Below are positions 17,923-25,724 of a stretch of DNA of 64,000 nucleotides, piece by piece. The DNA lies in the NCBI RefSeq assembly GCF_011068285.1, contig NZ_CP049616.1, positions 786,501 to 850,500 on the forward strand, in the 5' to 3' direction. Origin of the DNA: Flagellimonas oceani (GTDB taxonomy: Bacteria > Bacteroidota > Bacteroidia > Flavobacteriales > Flavobacteriaceae). Below the pieces are notes generated by a model. The model was given only the letters and a program-made list of their open reading frames with translations, searched no databases and had not been told where the DNA came from. Positions within the stretch are counted from its first letter, which is position 1, and each line of letters starts with the position of its first letter. Position numbers and translations under genes: made by a program.

Positions 17923-19259
17923 GGGTCTGTAAATTAAACTCTGTCCTTTGATTCAATTCCTTTGGGGCTAGCCCCAAAGGAATTGGTGTTTAATATCAAG
18001 GGTATCCTCTCCCCAAATTTAATATAAAGTTGTTGAACCGTTAGGCTCCAATTGTGCAAAGGGCTGGTCCATTTTTTTTCGATGTTCTTTGTGGCCAGGT
18101 ATACCAGTTTGAGCAGGGCCATGTCATTGGTGAACGCCCCTTTGGTTTTGGTGACCTTACGCACCTGACGGTGGAACCCTTCTACTGCATTGGTGGTATA
18201 GATTATTTTTCTGATGGGTTCCGTATATTGGAAGTACTGTGATAGCTGCTCCCAATTACGCTGCCAGCTTTCGATGACCACGGGGTATTTGTCGCCCCAT
18301 TTCTCTTCCAAATCGATAAGGGCATCCTCCGCAACTTCCTTGCTGGTGGCACGATAAACAAGTTTTAGGTCTCGCATGAACTCTTTTTGATCCTTAGAGG
18401 CAATGTACTTCAGCGAGTTGCGTATTTGATGTACGATGCAGAGCTGCACCTGTGCTTTCGGGAATACGCTCAATATCGCATCGGTAAAGCCTCTGAGGTT
18501 GTCCGTACAGGCGATCAGGATATCTTTAAGTCCACGGTTGTTCAGGTCTGTAAGTACTTGCAACCAAAAATTGGCTCCTTCGCTCTCGGAAATGTACATG
18601 CCCAATATTTCTTTGCGACCTTCCTTGTTGATGCCCAGAATATTGTAAAGGGCCTTATGGGTTATCCTACCATCCTCTTTGACCTTGTAATGCATCGCAT
18701 CGAGCCACACGATACAATAGAGCGGCTCTAATGGGCGGTTCTGCCAGGCTTTCACGTCAGGTATGATCTTATCGGTTATTTGGCTCAGAACGGTATGGGA
18801 GATATCGGTATCGTACATTTCTTTGATATGGGAGGAAATGTCTCGGTAACTCATCCCAAGGCCGTAAAGGCCAATGATCTTGTCCGATAGATTGTCGGCC
18901 AGAATAGTTTGCCGCTTTTTTACCAGTTCGGGCTCAAAGCTGCTTTGCCTGTCCTGTGGCGTATCGATATCAAAAGTGCCAAAGCCGCTTTTGATCGTCT
19001 TCTTACCCTTGCCATTGCGCTTGTTACCTTGGTTACGTTGAGACTCGTCCAGATGACCTTCCATCTCTGCCTCAAGGGCCTTTTCAATAACATTCTTCAG
19101 CATTGGGGCGAATGCGCCTCCTTTGCCGAAAAGATTCTTGCCGGACATAAACTGGTCAAGTACCTTTTTCTCGAATTCTGTCTGTTCTTCTTTTCTCATG
19201 ATTCTGTCTGAATAAAATTAGCACTTAAATTTATTTCAGACAGAGTTCAGTTTACACCC
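17923..19259. mobile_element. IS256-family insertion sequence with target duplication
   Basis: About 1.34 kb with imperfect terminal inverted repeats starting GGGT, then (CT)GTAAA...AACTCTGTC, at 17923-17946 and 19237-19259. It is flanked by a direct repeat TCCATCAAAT (17913-17922 and 19260-19269), so the target duplication is 9-10 bp depending on where the last base is placed. It carries one transposase. Its DNA is full of GC dinucleotides and its protein of alanine, in sharp contrast to the island, so it arrived recently. Confidence 0.9.
17934..19199 (-). CDS. IS256-family transposase
   Basis: A 421-residue DDE transposase of the IS256/Mutator-like class. The zinc/HTH-type N-terminus holds KAEMEGHLDE-like residues. 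The catalytic core shows D in VWLDAMHYKV, D in ACTDNLRGF and E in TTNAVEGFHRQVRK, with the C/D(2)H-like CIVHQIRNS. It fills the element and reads inward from the right end. Alanine is frequent (for example EKALEAEMEG), unlike in every flanking gene. Full length is typical for the family, so it is probably active. Confidence 0.95.
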   Translation of the reverse strand: MRKEEQTEFEKKVLDQFMSGKNLFGKGGAFAPMLKNVIEKALEAEMEGHLDESQRNQGNKRNGKGKKTIKSGFGTFDIDTPQDRQSSFEPELVKKRQTILADNLSDKIIGLYGLGMSYRDISSHIKEMYDTDISHTVLSQITDKIIPDVKAWQNRPLEPLYCIVWLDAMHYKVKEDGRITHKALYNILGINKEGRKEILGMYISESEGANFWLQVLTDLNNRGLKDILIACTDNLRGFTDAILSVFPKAQVQLCIVHQIRNSLKYIASKDQKEFMRDLKLVYRATSKEVAEDALIDLEEKWGDKYPVVIESWQRNWEQLSQYFQYTEPIRKIIYTTNAVEGFHRQVRKVTKTKGAFTNDMALLKLVYLATKNIEKKWTSPLHNWSLTVQQLYIKFGERIPLILNTNSFGASPKGIESKDRV

Positions 19260-19416
19260 TCCATCAAATCACTCTTTCTGATATACTTCTTATTGGGTGA
19301 TACCCTAATCAAAGGTAAATCATATTTTTTTACCCAATTCTCAATGGTCTTTCTACCCACACCGTACATTTTTTCAAGTTCTTGTTTTGTAATTCTTTTT
19401 TCCATTTCCATCTTTA

Positions 19417-19917
19417 TTAAATAAACGAGTTCATATCCACCTCGACACCGTATCCTTGACCATCATAATCAAATGATGGGTTGAAATCCAATCCTTTGAA
19501 TTTCTTCTTCAAATGGGTGATGATATTTTTGATGGTATCCATTTCACCCCACCCCTTGTCCTCAATCCCCATGATATCCTTCATGGTGGATGGTATGAAC
19601 GATAAAATGTTATCTGAGGTAATAACGGAAATGAACTTTATACCATCCACGTTCACCTTTCCCTCATTGAGTTCCAAACTGGAAAGTTTCTTGTAAATAT
19701 CTTCCTCTGAATCCTCTATATCAAATTCATCTTCATCATCATATCCCATTTCTCTGAGGATTTCATCCAAATCAAAGAGTTCATCTTCATCCTCTGAAGG
19801 GATTTCCACTTCTTTTTTTTCCCATTCATACAATGGGACACCACTAAGTTCTTTTAATCGGATTTTCATTTGTTGAGGTGTTATACCCTCTGTTGTCAGT
19901 TTTATTCCATCTATCAT
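19417..19917 (-). CDS. Acidic hypothetical protein
   Basis: A 166-residue, very acidic protein (a run of Glu/Asp around EIPSEDEDELFDLDEI and DDEDEFDIEDSEEDIY) with a C-terminal alpha/beta part. It sits between the interrupted HTH gene (11 nt downstream) and the HUH-like gene upstream, all on the minus strand, so it was probably in one transcript with them. Acidic proteins on mobile elements are sometimes DNA mimics; that is speculation here. No alanine. Confidence 0.6.
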   Translation of the reverse strand: MIDGIKLTTEGITPQQMKIRLKELSGVPLYEWEKKEVEIPSEDEDELFDLDEILREMGYDDEDEFDIEDSEEDIYKKLSSLELNEGKVNVDGIKFISVITSDNILSFIPSTMKDIMGIEDKGWGEMDTIKNIITHLKKKFKGLDFNPSFDYDGQGYGVEVDMNSFI

Positions 19918-19962
19918 AATTAGTTCCTCTTTTTGTATAAATACCCTTGTTCCAATATTTCT

Positions 19963-20415
19963 TTAAATCAAGGGTTTTTCAATCATTTCCTTTTTGTCCA
20001 TGTACCTCATGAACTCAACTTCATCATGGATGGGGTGTACATCAACCTCACCAAACGTTCCCTTGCAAGTTTTAAGGGTGTCCAATCCCCAATCTTTTTC
20101 TTCCCATGTTGTTCCACCTATGAACCGAGATAACCCGTTGTAGAGGTTCTCCTGATTGTTGTACTTGATAAGGAGGTGGGTATGGTACTTACCTCCTTTG
20201 TTGGTGTCACTTTCAATGACGTAGTAAGTGGTTATATCATCCTTCTTCTTCAATTTTCTGTGAAGGGTTTTTACTTGTTTTTTCAATAGTTCCCTGTTTG
20301 GATTGGTGATTCTGTTGTTAGCAGATTTATCAATCTTTCTGAACATTACTCCCATTGATTTCATAATTGTTATTTGAGTTATTGGTAATGGAATAATGGA
20401 ATACCATTTACCCAT
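19963..20415 (-). CDS. HUH-type replication/mobilization-like protein
   Basis: A 150-residue protein with an HUH-like signature: KYHTHLLIKY (H-x-H after a hydrophobic strand) and downstream Tyr in FMRYMDKKE. Small rolling-circle Rep and transposase-type HUH nucleases share this order, in which the two His bind metal and Tyr attacks DNA. The N-terminus is basic (KLHRKLKKKDD). ATG 20415 is used; an internal ATG (MKSMGVMFRK, 20364) is possible. One alanine (GCT near 20331). If real, it could nick an origin for replication or transfer of the island. Moderate confidence from motifs alone. Confidence 0.5.
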   Translation of the reverse strand: MGKWYSIIPLPITQITIMKSMGVMFRKIDKSANNRITNPNRELLKKQVKTLHRKLKKKDDITTYYVIESDTNKGGKYHTHLLIKYNNQENLYNGLSRFIGGTTWEEKDWGLDTLKTCKGTFGEVDVHPIHDEVEFMRYMDKKEMIEKPLI

Positions 20416-20620
20416 TACCGGTATTGATGTTCGTTAAACTTAGAAATCGTTAGTACACTTTCAACCACTCTCATGGTACTGTATTACAGTATTTACCTCT
20501 TTCTTACAATAAATATTGGAGAGAAGGGGAAAACGTAAATGTTTTCGGTAAAAAGTGGAAACTTTAACGGTTTTATAAAAAAAAGGGAATTTGGTACCAG
20601 GATGATTAAAAGGGATTTAA

Positions 20621-20848
20621 TCAAGGAAGGTTGTCAAAAAAATAGAATGCAAAATATATTAGTAATATCATAGCAATGACTCCTAATATTCCAAGAATTC
20701 CAAAACCGAGTAAATCAGAGAAATCACCAATAAATGAAACCCAAACTATAACGTAAATTATGACGAAGAGGATGATATATATTAAATTTTTATAACACCC
20801 CTTGTTTTCATTTTCCTTCTGGTTTCTATTTTTCTCCGTGTCTTCCAA
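20621..20848 (-). CDS. Small two-span membrane protein
   Basis: A 75-codon ORF with a charged N-terminus (EDTEKNRNQKENENKG) and two hydrophobic segments (NLIYIILFVIIYVIVWVSFI and a second rich in Gly, Leu and Ile). No ATG is available; TTG 20848 is the likeliest start. The two alanines in the second span come from two of the island's rare GCs. Family unknown; could be a phage- or plasmid-type accessory membrane protein. Confidence 0.4.
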   Translation of the reverse strand: MEDTEKNRNQKENENKGCYKNLIYIILFVIIYVIVWVSFIGDFSDLLGFGILGILGVIAMILLIYFAFYFFDNLP

Positions 20849-20988
20849 GTGATTTGTTATCAGTATTTTTACAAGTGTTAGATATGGTTAATCAAGTTTT
20901 TGAGATAAATGAGGGTTTATCCTTTGGATATTGAATTTACGAATTATTATAATTAACTTTTCTCCACCATAACTTAAAGAATCAGTTG

Positions 20989-21723
20989 ATGAAACAAATT
21001 CTATTAATCATACCATTTATCATTTTAGGGTGCAAGGAAAAAGGGATAACGGATGAAGAATTTAATTCAATTTTAAATCAAAATAAGGACAATTTTGTTT
21101 TTATGTCCTTCTACCCAAATATGGGATTTGAAATGGGAGAAAGATTAGTGCAGAAAGAGTTGGAAAGAGGAAATTTAACACAAAAAGGTAATGATATCAT
21201 ATACACGTTGGAGTACAATAATTCTAGTTATGATTTGATATTAATGGAATCAAGTTTTAATGAGGATTATATAGGGTTGTACTACAGTAAGAAAAATCCA
21301 GGAGATTTTAGAATCTGGTATGATGGTGATTTAAACGGAATTCTTTCAATTTATGGTGAGAAATATGATGATGTTACTGATTTGAATGGAAACACTCCAA
21401 TAGGTACACCTCAATCATATAGGGAGGATTCTTATGTTTTAAAGAAAAAATATAATATCACAGGAGAAAAGAATAACGTGATTTATATAGATACTTGGAC
21501 CAATCGTGACAATGGAATGATTTACCAACAGGATAAGAATGGTAATATCATAAAATCTTCATACACGATTTCAATCTATCACTTCACGGAGGATAGTTTT
21601 GAAAAGTATTTGAAGGAATTAAGTAGAGAGAAAGACAACAAAGAGGTTCAAGAATTAGAGAAAAAACAGGAGTTGGATAAAGAAAGGAAAATAAGGAATG
21701 AGAAAACCATTGATGATATTTAA
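20989..21723 (+). CDS. Hypothetical lipoprotein
   Basis: A 244-residue exported lipoprotein, start ATG 20989 with signal MKQILLIIPFIILGC (lipobox Cys15). The mature part looks mostly beta (DLILMESSFNEDYIGLYYSK, GKNNVIYIDTWTNRDNGMIY) and ends in a strongly charged helix (ELEKKQELDKERKIRNEK). No known domain. It is the last gene of the GpC-depleted island and has no alanine. A perfect palindrome (TGGGGAGTA-T-TACTCCCCA, 21761-21779) follows the stop and may act as a terminator stem, though it lacks a following T run. Confidence 0.65.
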   Translation: MKQILLIIPFIILGCKEKGITDEEFNSILNQNKDNFVFMSFYPNMGFEMGERLVQKELERGNLTQKGNDIIYTLEYNNSSYDLILMESSFNEDYIGLYYSKKNPGDFRIWYDGDLNGILSIYGEKYDDVTDLNGNTPIGTPQSYREDSYVLKKKYNITGEKNNVIYIDTWTNRDNGMIYQQDKNGNIIKSSYTISIYHFTEDSFEKYLKELSREKDNKEVQELEKKQELDKERKIRNEKTIDDI

Positions 21724-21852
21724 TCTGATAAATGAAGATTCCGTTTTGAATAAATAACTATGGGGAGTATTACTCCCCAAAAAAGGTAATATCTTAAGGA
21801 TTATTGTTGTGCATACCCTATAAAATAAGGGGTTTTACAGGGGAGTGTGAAT

Positions 21853-21866
21853 CCTGCCACCCCGAC
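21853..21866 (+). other. Attachment-site core, left end of ICE1 (tRNA-Pro 3'-like)
   Basis: CCTGCCACCCCGAC occurs here and at 58858-58871, each time about 220 bp upstream of an integrase gene. With the preceding GAAT it reads like the T-arm/acceptor 3' end of a Bacteroidota tRNA-Pro (acceptor strand CACCCCG plus discriminator). No complete tRNA can be folded here, so this is an element junction. It also marks the sharp right edge of the GpC-depleted region. Confidence 0.7.
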
Positions 21867-21965
21867 GAATGGGGTTTTTGTTGCAACAAACAAAACCTTA
21901 ATTAATTGAAAACCAGAAAATTAATTTTTTCTGGTTTTTTTTGTACCCAATTGAAACCATCGGTG

Positions 21966-21990
21966 ACGATGTCCTATACGATGTCCTATT
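21966..21990 (+). repeat. Arm-type tandem repeat, left end of ICE1
   Basis: Two tandem copies of CGATGTCCTAT(A/T), 100 bp inside the left att core. A nearly identical pair lies at 58777-58801, 57 bp inside the right att core (23 of 25 bases equal). Position and symmetry suggest binding sites for the integrase N-terminal arm domain or a directionality factor. Confidence 0.6.
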
Positions 21991-22086
21991 TTTATCAAAA
22001 AGGATTACGTAAATTGCATATCCTGATTCGATTTTTCGTGTGATTTGGCTTTCGCTTAACGGATTGTTCCACTTAAAGCGAAGCAT

Positions 22087-23370
22087 ATGAAAACTTCCAA
22101 CTCATTCAGTATCAGCTTTTGGCTGAAAAAAACGGCCAAAAAGAAAGACGGACAGATTCCAATCTACGTCCGTATTAGATTTAAAGGTAGATATTCGGAC
22201 ATCAGCGTCCATAGATCGACCTTAGAAGAATGTTGGTGTCCTATTTCGGGTAAAATCGACCATCGGGTCAAAGGGGCCAGCAGTATCAATAAATACCTCG
22301 ATGATATCCACGCCAATTTATTGGAGTGTCACAGACAACTATATTCGGAGGGAACACTGATTACCTCAAGGGCCATAAAACTACGGTATCTCGGTAAGGA
22401 CAAGGTCTTTGTTACCCTTGAAGACCTTATCCGATATCATCGGACCCATGAAATTTCCAGACTTGAAAAAGGCACGGTCAAGAACTATTCGGCCACTGAA
22501 AAGTACCTGAAGAGTTTCATCAAGAAAAAATTCAGAACCCCCGACATCGGTCTTTCCTTTATCGATTACACTTTCGTGATGGAATTTGAGAACTTTTTAA
22601 GGAAATGTGACCCGATCAACAAATCCCAACCATTGAACAACAATGGTATCATGAAACATATGGAACGGTTTAAAAAACTGGTGAACATTGCCCATAAGTT
22701 CGGGTGCATTTCACAGAATCCCTTCAATTTCTATAAAATGAAGTTCGAAGAGTACGACAGTGATTTTCTGGAAGAGCACGAATTGAAAAAAATTGCAGGA
22801 ATCGAGATTCCGGAAGCGGGAATTGGATTGGTCAGGGACGTTTTTCTCTTCGCGTGTTATACCGGACTGAGTTATATAGAGGTCAAGATGTTGGGGCAAA
22901 AAGACATAGTAAGGGGAATCGATGGAGAGCAGTGGATCAATGTCAGGCGGAAAAAGACCAAGACCCCTGTAAGAGTGCCACTTCTTATCCAGGCGAAAGA
23001 GATATTGGGCAAATATTCGAGCTATCGGGACAAGGACAATGGGAAGTGTCTTTTGCCTGTCTATTCCAATCAAAGGTCGAACAAACATTTAAAGACCATC
23101 GCAAAACGGGCACATATAAACAAACATCTGACATTCCATGTGGCCAGGCACACTTTTGCAACGACCATAACATTGATGAACAATGTTCCTTTGGAAACCG
23201 TTTCAAAACTATTGGGGCATACCAAGTTATCCACTACACAACGTTACGCCAGGGTAGTGGAGAAAAAGATCAGTAAGGATATGGGCAGACTCAAAGAACT
23301 GATGAAACTGAAATCGGATAATGAATCTACCCATGACCACAGTAATGTTCAACTACGTGTGGTGAGATGA
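22087..23370 (+). CDS. Tyrosine integrase of ICE1
   Basis: A 427-residue Bacteroidota conjugative-transposon integrase that recombines the tRNA-Pro-like att core. The N-terminal arm-binding domain is at about 1-90 (PIYVRIRFKGRYSDISVHR); the core-binding domain follows; the catalytic residues are Arg in SCYTGLSYIE-like ACYTGLSYIEVK (replaced R region), Lys in RRKKTKTP, H-x-A-R-H in FHVARHTFAT, and GHTKLSTTQRYARV with the nucleophile Tyr. In this subfamily the first catalytic Arg is replaced (GLSYIE), as in the second ICE integrase here. It sits 220 bp from the att core. A hairpin (ACGGC-ATAAA-GCCGT, 23470-23484) lies about 100 bp after the stop. Confidence 0.93.
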   Translation: MKTSNSFSISFWLKKTAKKKDGQIPIYVRIRFKGRYSDISVHRSTLEECWCPISGKIDHRVKGASSINKYLDDIHANLLECHRQLYSEGTLITSRAIKLRYLGKDKVFVTLEDLIRYHRTHEISRLEKGTVKNYSATEKYLKSFIKKKFRTPDIGLSFIDYTFVMEFENFLRKCDPINKSQPLNNNGIMKHMERFKKLVNIAHKFGCISQNPFNFYKMKFEEYDSDFLEEHELKKIAGIEIPEAGIGLVRDVFLFACYTGLSYIEVKMLGQKDIVRGIDGEQWINVRRKKTKTPVRVPLLIQAKEILGKYSSYRDKDNGKCLLPVYSNQRSNKHLKTIAKRAHINKHLTFHVARHTFATTITLMNNVPLETVSKLLGHTKLSTTQRYARVVEKKISKDMGRLKELMKLKSDNESTHDHSNVQLRVVR

Positions 23371-23581
23371 ATTTGGAAGGTATTGCCCGATGCCAATTCA
23401 GTTTATATCCGAAATTACCTTAACCAATATTATCGAAAGGTAAGCTCGCAAAATTTTCTCGGAAAAGGGACGGCATAAAGCCGTTCCTCCGTCACTTTTT
23501 ATATACGTTTCCTTTCCACTCCAAAATTTTGTCTTCCGCTTGGTCCATGCTCAAATATTGTTTAACTAAAATTTCATTATC

Positions 23582-23995
23582 ATGGAAACAAAGACAAAAA
23601 GAAGTTCGACCAATGGGAAGACCGTAAAGCAAAATGCAACCGTTAAAACGGTAAAGGACAAATTGACCCAAGAGGCCATGGCCAGTACTGTAAACGGAAA
23701 AGATGTCCCAGACAGGGAAAAGCCCACCATCAATCTGGATGACCGCATCCAACGGTTCGAGAAGCTCAGGGGCCTTGCCACCAACCGGGAACGGTTAACC
23801 AGTACCTTGAACGAACTGACCAAGTTCAACTACAACCAAGGGGATTCATGTTCCTTCTTTATAAGGGATTCCCATGGATTGGAGTTCAAGACCACCAATT
23901 CAAACCTTATCAAGTTGGTGACCGAGCATCTACAGTTGACCCTACAGGCAAGAAAGACGGAACTTGAAAAAGAGATAATCGAGTTTCAGCTCTAG
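23582..23995 (+). CDS. Conserved hypothetical ICE protein
   Basis: A 137-residue soluble protein. The N-terminal 50 residues are polar and probably disordered (Lys/Thr-rich); the C-terminal 85 form a compact domain (RIQRFEKLRGLATNRERLTS, then GDSCSFFIRDSHGLEFKT and a final helix). I know this type as a conserved passenger near the integrase of flavobacterial conjugative elements, without assigned function. It is transcribed alone and closed by a strong terminator at 24017-24045. Confidence 0.6.
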   Translation: METKTKRSSTNGKTVKQNATVKTVKDKLTQEAMASTVNGKDVPDREKPTINLDDRIQRFEKLRGLATNRERLTSTLNELTKFNYNQGDSCSFFIRDSHGLEFKTTNSNLIKLVTEHLQLTLQARKTELEKEIIEFQL

Positions 23996-24016
23996 CAATG
24001 CAAATCAGTCATGATA

Positions 24017-24053
24017 CGGCACATCCCGATAACCGGGATGTGCCGTTATTTTT
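24017..24053 (+). terminator. Rho-independent terminator
   Basis: A 12-bp perfect stem CGGCACATCCCG / CGGGATGTGCCG with loop ATAAC (24017-24045), followed by TTATTTTTTT. It lies 22 bp after the stop of the hypothetical ICE protein. Confidence 0.9.
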
Positions 24054-24595
24054 TTGGTACGGACAGAATCCAAATAGGAAGGGCGTTATCCCCACCTTTA
24101 AAAATGGCCGTCCCTTGCAAATGATCCCTGGCATTTGCTGCCGGCCGTCCAAGGTGGGATACCGCCCCTGAAATTTTAAGGGGTTTATAATGTATGGAGC
24201 CCTTATCGTTTTCCGGGATAGCGGAAAACGGGGCAGTGCATAAACAATTCTAATATAAATCCATTTGCTTTTCTCGCTTAACTGCCTGTACGCTCAGGTC
24301 GCAAATGGATTTAAAAGAATTGCTAATGCCCTTATGGAACTTGTCAAGACCGTACAGGGTTTTGGAAAAAAATAAGGTTTCCACTGCCTTGTTTTTAGCC
24401 CGTGGGTAAAAACTACGTTGCAGACCCTCCTGATTTGTTTTCCAAAAGTCTTGACAAAACCCACTCCATCCATTGTGCCGTGCACGAAGGAAATCAAACA
24501 AACACCCCTTAAAATTCATTCCAATCGAGTTGAAAAGGGAATTATTAATCCGCCTGTCCAAAAAGACATACGGACAGGCCTTAAAATCTTTAGTT
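24054..24595. promoter_or_regulatory. Intergenic region before ssb with hairpins
   Basis: About 540 bp without a convincing gene. It contains a stem CGTTTTCCG/CGGAAAACG (24207-24230) and an 8-bp stem GCCTGTCC/GGACAGGC (24552-24579), which ends 17 bp before the ssb start and could regulate it. A minus-strand ORF (24250-24561, TTG start) is open but unsupported. Confidence 0.45.
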
Positions 24596-24940
24596 ATGAG
24601 TACAATTAAGAATCATGTGCAGTTGATCGGAAATGTTGGGCAAGACCCGACCATTACAAATCTTGAAAGCGGTAAGAAAGTTGCCCGCTTGTCATTGGCC
24701 ACCAATGAGAACTACAAGAACGGCAAGGGCGAAAAACAGACGGACACCAATTGGCATACCGTTGTCGCTTGGGGAAAGGTTGCCGACATCATCGAAAAGT
24801 TCGTAGGCAAGGGCAAGGAAATTGGCATTGTGGGCAAGTTAAAGACCCGAACCTATACCATGGACGATGGCAACCAACGCTATGTGACCGAAGTGGTGGC
24901 AAACGAAATTCTCTTGCTCAACGGAAGACCCAACAAATAA
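24596..24940 (+). CDS. ssb: Single-stranded DNA-binding protein
   Basis: A 114-residue OB-fold SSB; the start is ATG 24596 (MSTIKNHVQLIGNVGQDP), not the longer open frame upstream. Family features: LIGNVGQDPTI, LSLATNENY, WHTVVAWGKVADII, GKEIGIVGKLKTRTY and VVANEILLL. It lacks the long acidic C-terminal tail (D-D-D-I-P-F) of housekeeping SSBs, as is usual for mobile-element versions. It probably coats the transferred single strand during conjugation. A terminator follows at 24953-24991. Confidence 0.93.
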   Translation: MSTIKNHVQLIGNVGQDPTITNLESGKKVARLSLATNENYKNGKGEKQTDTNWHTVVAWGKVADIIEKFVGKGKEIGIVGKLKTRTYTMDDGNQRYVTEVVANEILLLNGRPNK

Positions 24941-24952
24941 TACTTAAAAATT

Positions 24953-24991
24953 AAAGAGGGCATCACCCGCAAAAGTTCTGCCCTCTTTTTT
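24953..24991 (+). terminator. Rho-independent terminator after ssb
   Basis: A 10-bp stem AAAGAGGGCA / TGCCCTCTTT (24953-24962 and 24979-24988) followed by a T run, 12 bp after the ssb stop. Confidence 0.85.
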
Positions 24992-25018
24992 CATTATTAA
25001 TCTGTAAAGAAAATAACA

Positions 25019-25468
25019 ATGAAGGACAAAGTTAACGAAATAAGAATCAGCTACAAAGAACGCATCCCCGCTTCCTTTTGGTACAGGATACAATCGTCCC
25101 AAGATGCTGCCGAACTCCTTTTCGAGCATTGGGACAAGGATACCATAGGATTACAGGAAACCTTTAAGGTACTGCTATTGAACAATGCCAATAAGGTCAA
25201 GGGCATCTATGAACTTTCAAAAGGGGGCATATCGGGAACATTGGTAGATCTGCGCATCCTTTTCGCAGTGGTGTTAAAATCCTTGAGTGTCGGGATCGTA
25301 TTATCCCACTGCCATCCCTCAGGTCAATTAAAGCCAAGTGAATCGGATAGAAGCATCACCAAAAGGATCAGGAAGGCCGCCGAGCTTTTCGATATCAGGG
25401 TACTCGACCATTTGATCATAACGCCCAATGGCGACTATTACAGTTTTGCAGACAATGAGATCCTATAA
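25019..25468 (+). CDS. RadC-like JAB-domain protein
   Basis: A 149-residue protein of the RadC family (JAB1/MPN metalloprotease-like fold). Metal ligands are visible as SHCHPSGQLKPSESD (family: H-x-H-P-S-G...S-x-x-D) at about 95-110, with E in the N-terminal half and DHLIITPNGDYYSF at the end. Short RadC copies are a hallmark of integrative elements in Bacteroidota; their biochemical role is not settled. It is followed 11 bp later by a 65-residue ORF and then a terminator. Confidence 0.9.
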   Translation: MKDKVNEIRISYKERIPASFWYRIQSSQDAAELLFEHWDKDTIGLQETFKVLLLNNANKVKGIYELSKGGISGTLVDLRILFAVVLKSLSVGIVLSHCHPSGQLKPSESDRSITKRIRKAAELFDIRVLDHLIITPNGDYYSFADNEIL

Positions 25469-25479
25469 GTCCCCTTGCC

Positions 25480-25677
25480 ATGATAGAACCCGATTATAAC
25501 AATCTGGACAAGGAGACCCAATCCTATCTCCATTCCCTTTCCAAAAAGGACGTGGAACGGCGATTTGGGAGGCAACTTTGGGAATATGCCCTGAAGCATC
25601 GATTGGACTATGACGAACTGGTCGAAGAGGAAACCATACGAAATCTATACAATTACAAGTATGTTTTCAATATCTAA
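25480..25677 (+). CDS. Small hypothetical protein downstream of radC-like gene
   Basis: A 65-residue, mostly helical acidic protein (MIEPDYNNLDKETQSYLHSL), starting 11 nt after the radC-like gene and ended by a terminator at 25694-25724, so the two form one transcript. No family recognised; no signal or membrane segment. Confidence 0.6.
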   Translation: MIEPDYNNLDKETQSYLHSLSKKDVERRFGRQLWEYALKHRLDYDELVEEETIRNLYNYKYVFNI

Positions 25678-25693
25678 AACATCAAAACACACC

Positions 25694-25724
25694 AAAAAGG
25701 CCCATTGATTATGATGGGCTTTTT
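25694..25724 (+). terminator. Terminator after the radC-like operon
   Basis: A-rich stem AAAAAGGCCCAT ... ATGGGCTTTTT with a short loop, 16 bp after the stop of the 65-residue ORF. It may act on both strands. Confidence 0.8.

Larger units (their letters stand above)
17879..19405 (-). pseudogene. Small HTH gene interrupted by the IS256-family element
   Basis: Reading the minus strand from ATG 19405 gives MEKRITKQELEKMYGVGRKT followed by a helix-turn-helix/wing (IENWVKKYDLPLIRV, KKYIRKSDLM), then the IS end and a premature stop at 19247. If the IS and one target copy are removed, the frame continues as EWEESKMGNQL to a TAA at 17881-17879, restoring a 59-residue excisionase-like DNA-binding protein. 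The truncated product (52 residues) keeps the HTH and might still bind DNA. It would otherwise head the operon-like group of minus-strand genes upstream. Confidence 0.8.
1..21866. mobile_element. GpC-depleted, alanine-free genomic island
   Basis: Seen: from the window start to the att core at 21853-21866 the dinucleotide GC is almost missing on both strands, in genes and spacers. By eye I find about 16 copies outside the IS at 17923-19259, near 1552, 3244, 5715, 8953, 12108, 12999, 13441, 15439, 17140, 20065, 20331, 20649, 20673, 21032, 21150 and 21810. CG, GG and CC are all common, so this is not simply low G+C. The predicted proteins together contain about five alanines. Inferred: one element that evolved as a unit, carrying two recombinases, a type I R-M system and accessory genes. 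Its left end lies outside the window, just upstream of an integrase, as in the two ICEs to the right. Confidence 0.8.

Noticed and set aside
1..21852. Genetic-code change or alanine codon reassignment as the cause of missing alanine
   Set aside because: GC is also missing in spacers, in GGC/AGC/TGC/CGC codons and across codon borders, so the rule acts on DNA, not on alanine codons.
1..21852. Recent RIP-like hypermutation
   Set aside because: Large ORFs are intact, catalytic motifs are kept and few stops appear; a recent burst of C-to-T changes would leave many broken genes.
1..21852. Low G+C content alone explaining GC absence
   Set aside because: CG, GG and CC dinucleotides are frequent throughout, including runs of four or more G or C.
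21790..21870. A complete tRNA gene at the left att core
   Set aside because: The 3' end resembles tRNA-Pro, but the 75 bases upstream do not fold into D and anticodon arms and lack the matching 5' acceptor strand.
24250..24561. Minus-strand ORF before ssb
   Set aside because: Open for 103 codons but with a TTG start, no recognised family and overlap with hairpins; left as intergenic, though it cannot be excluded.
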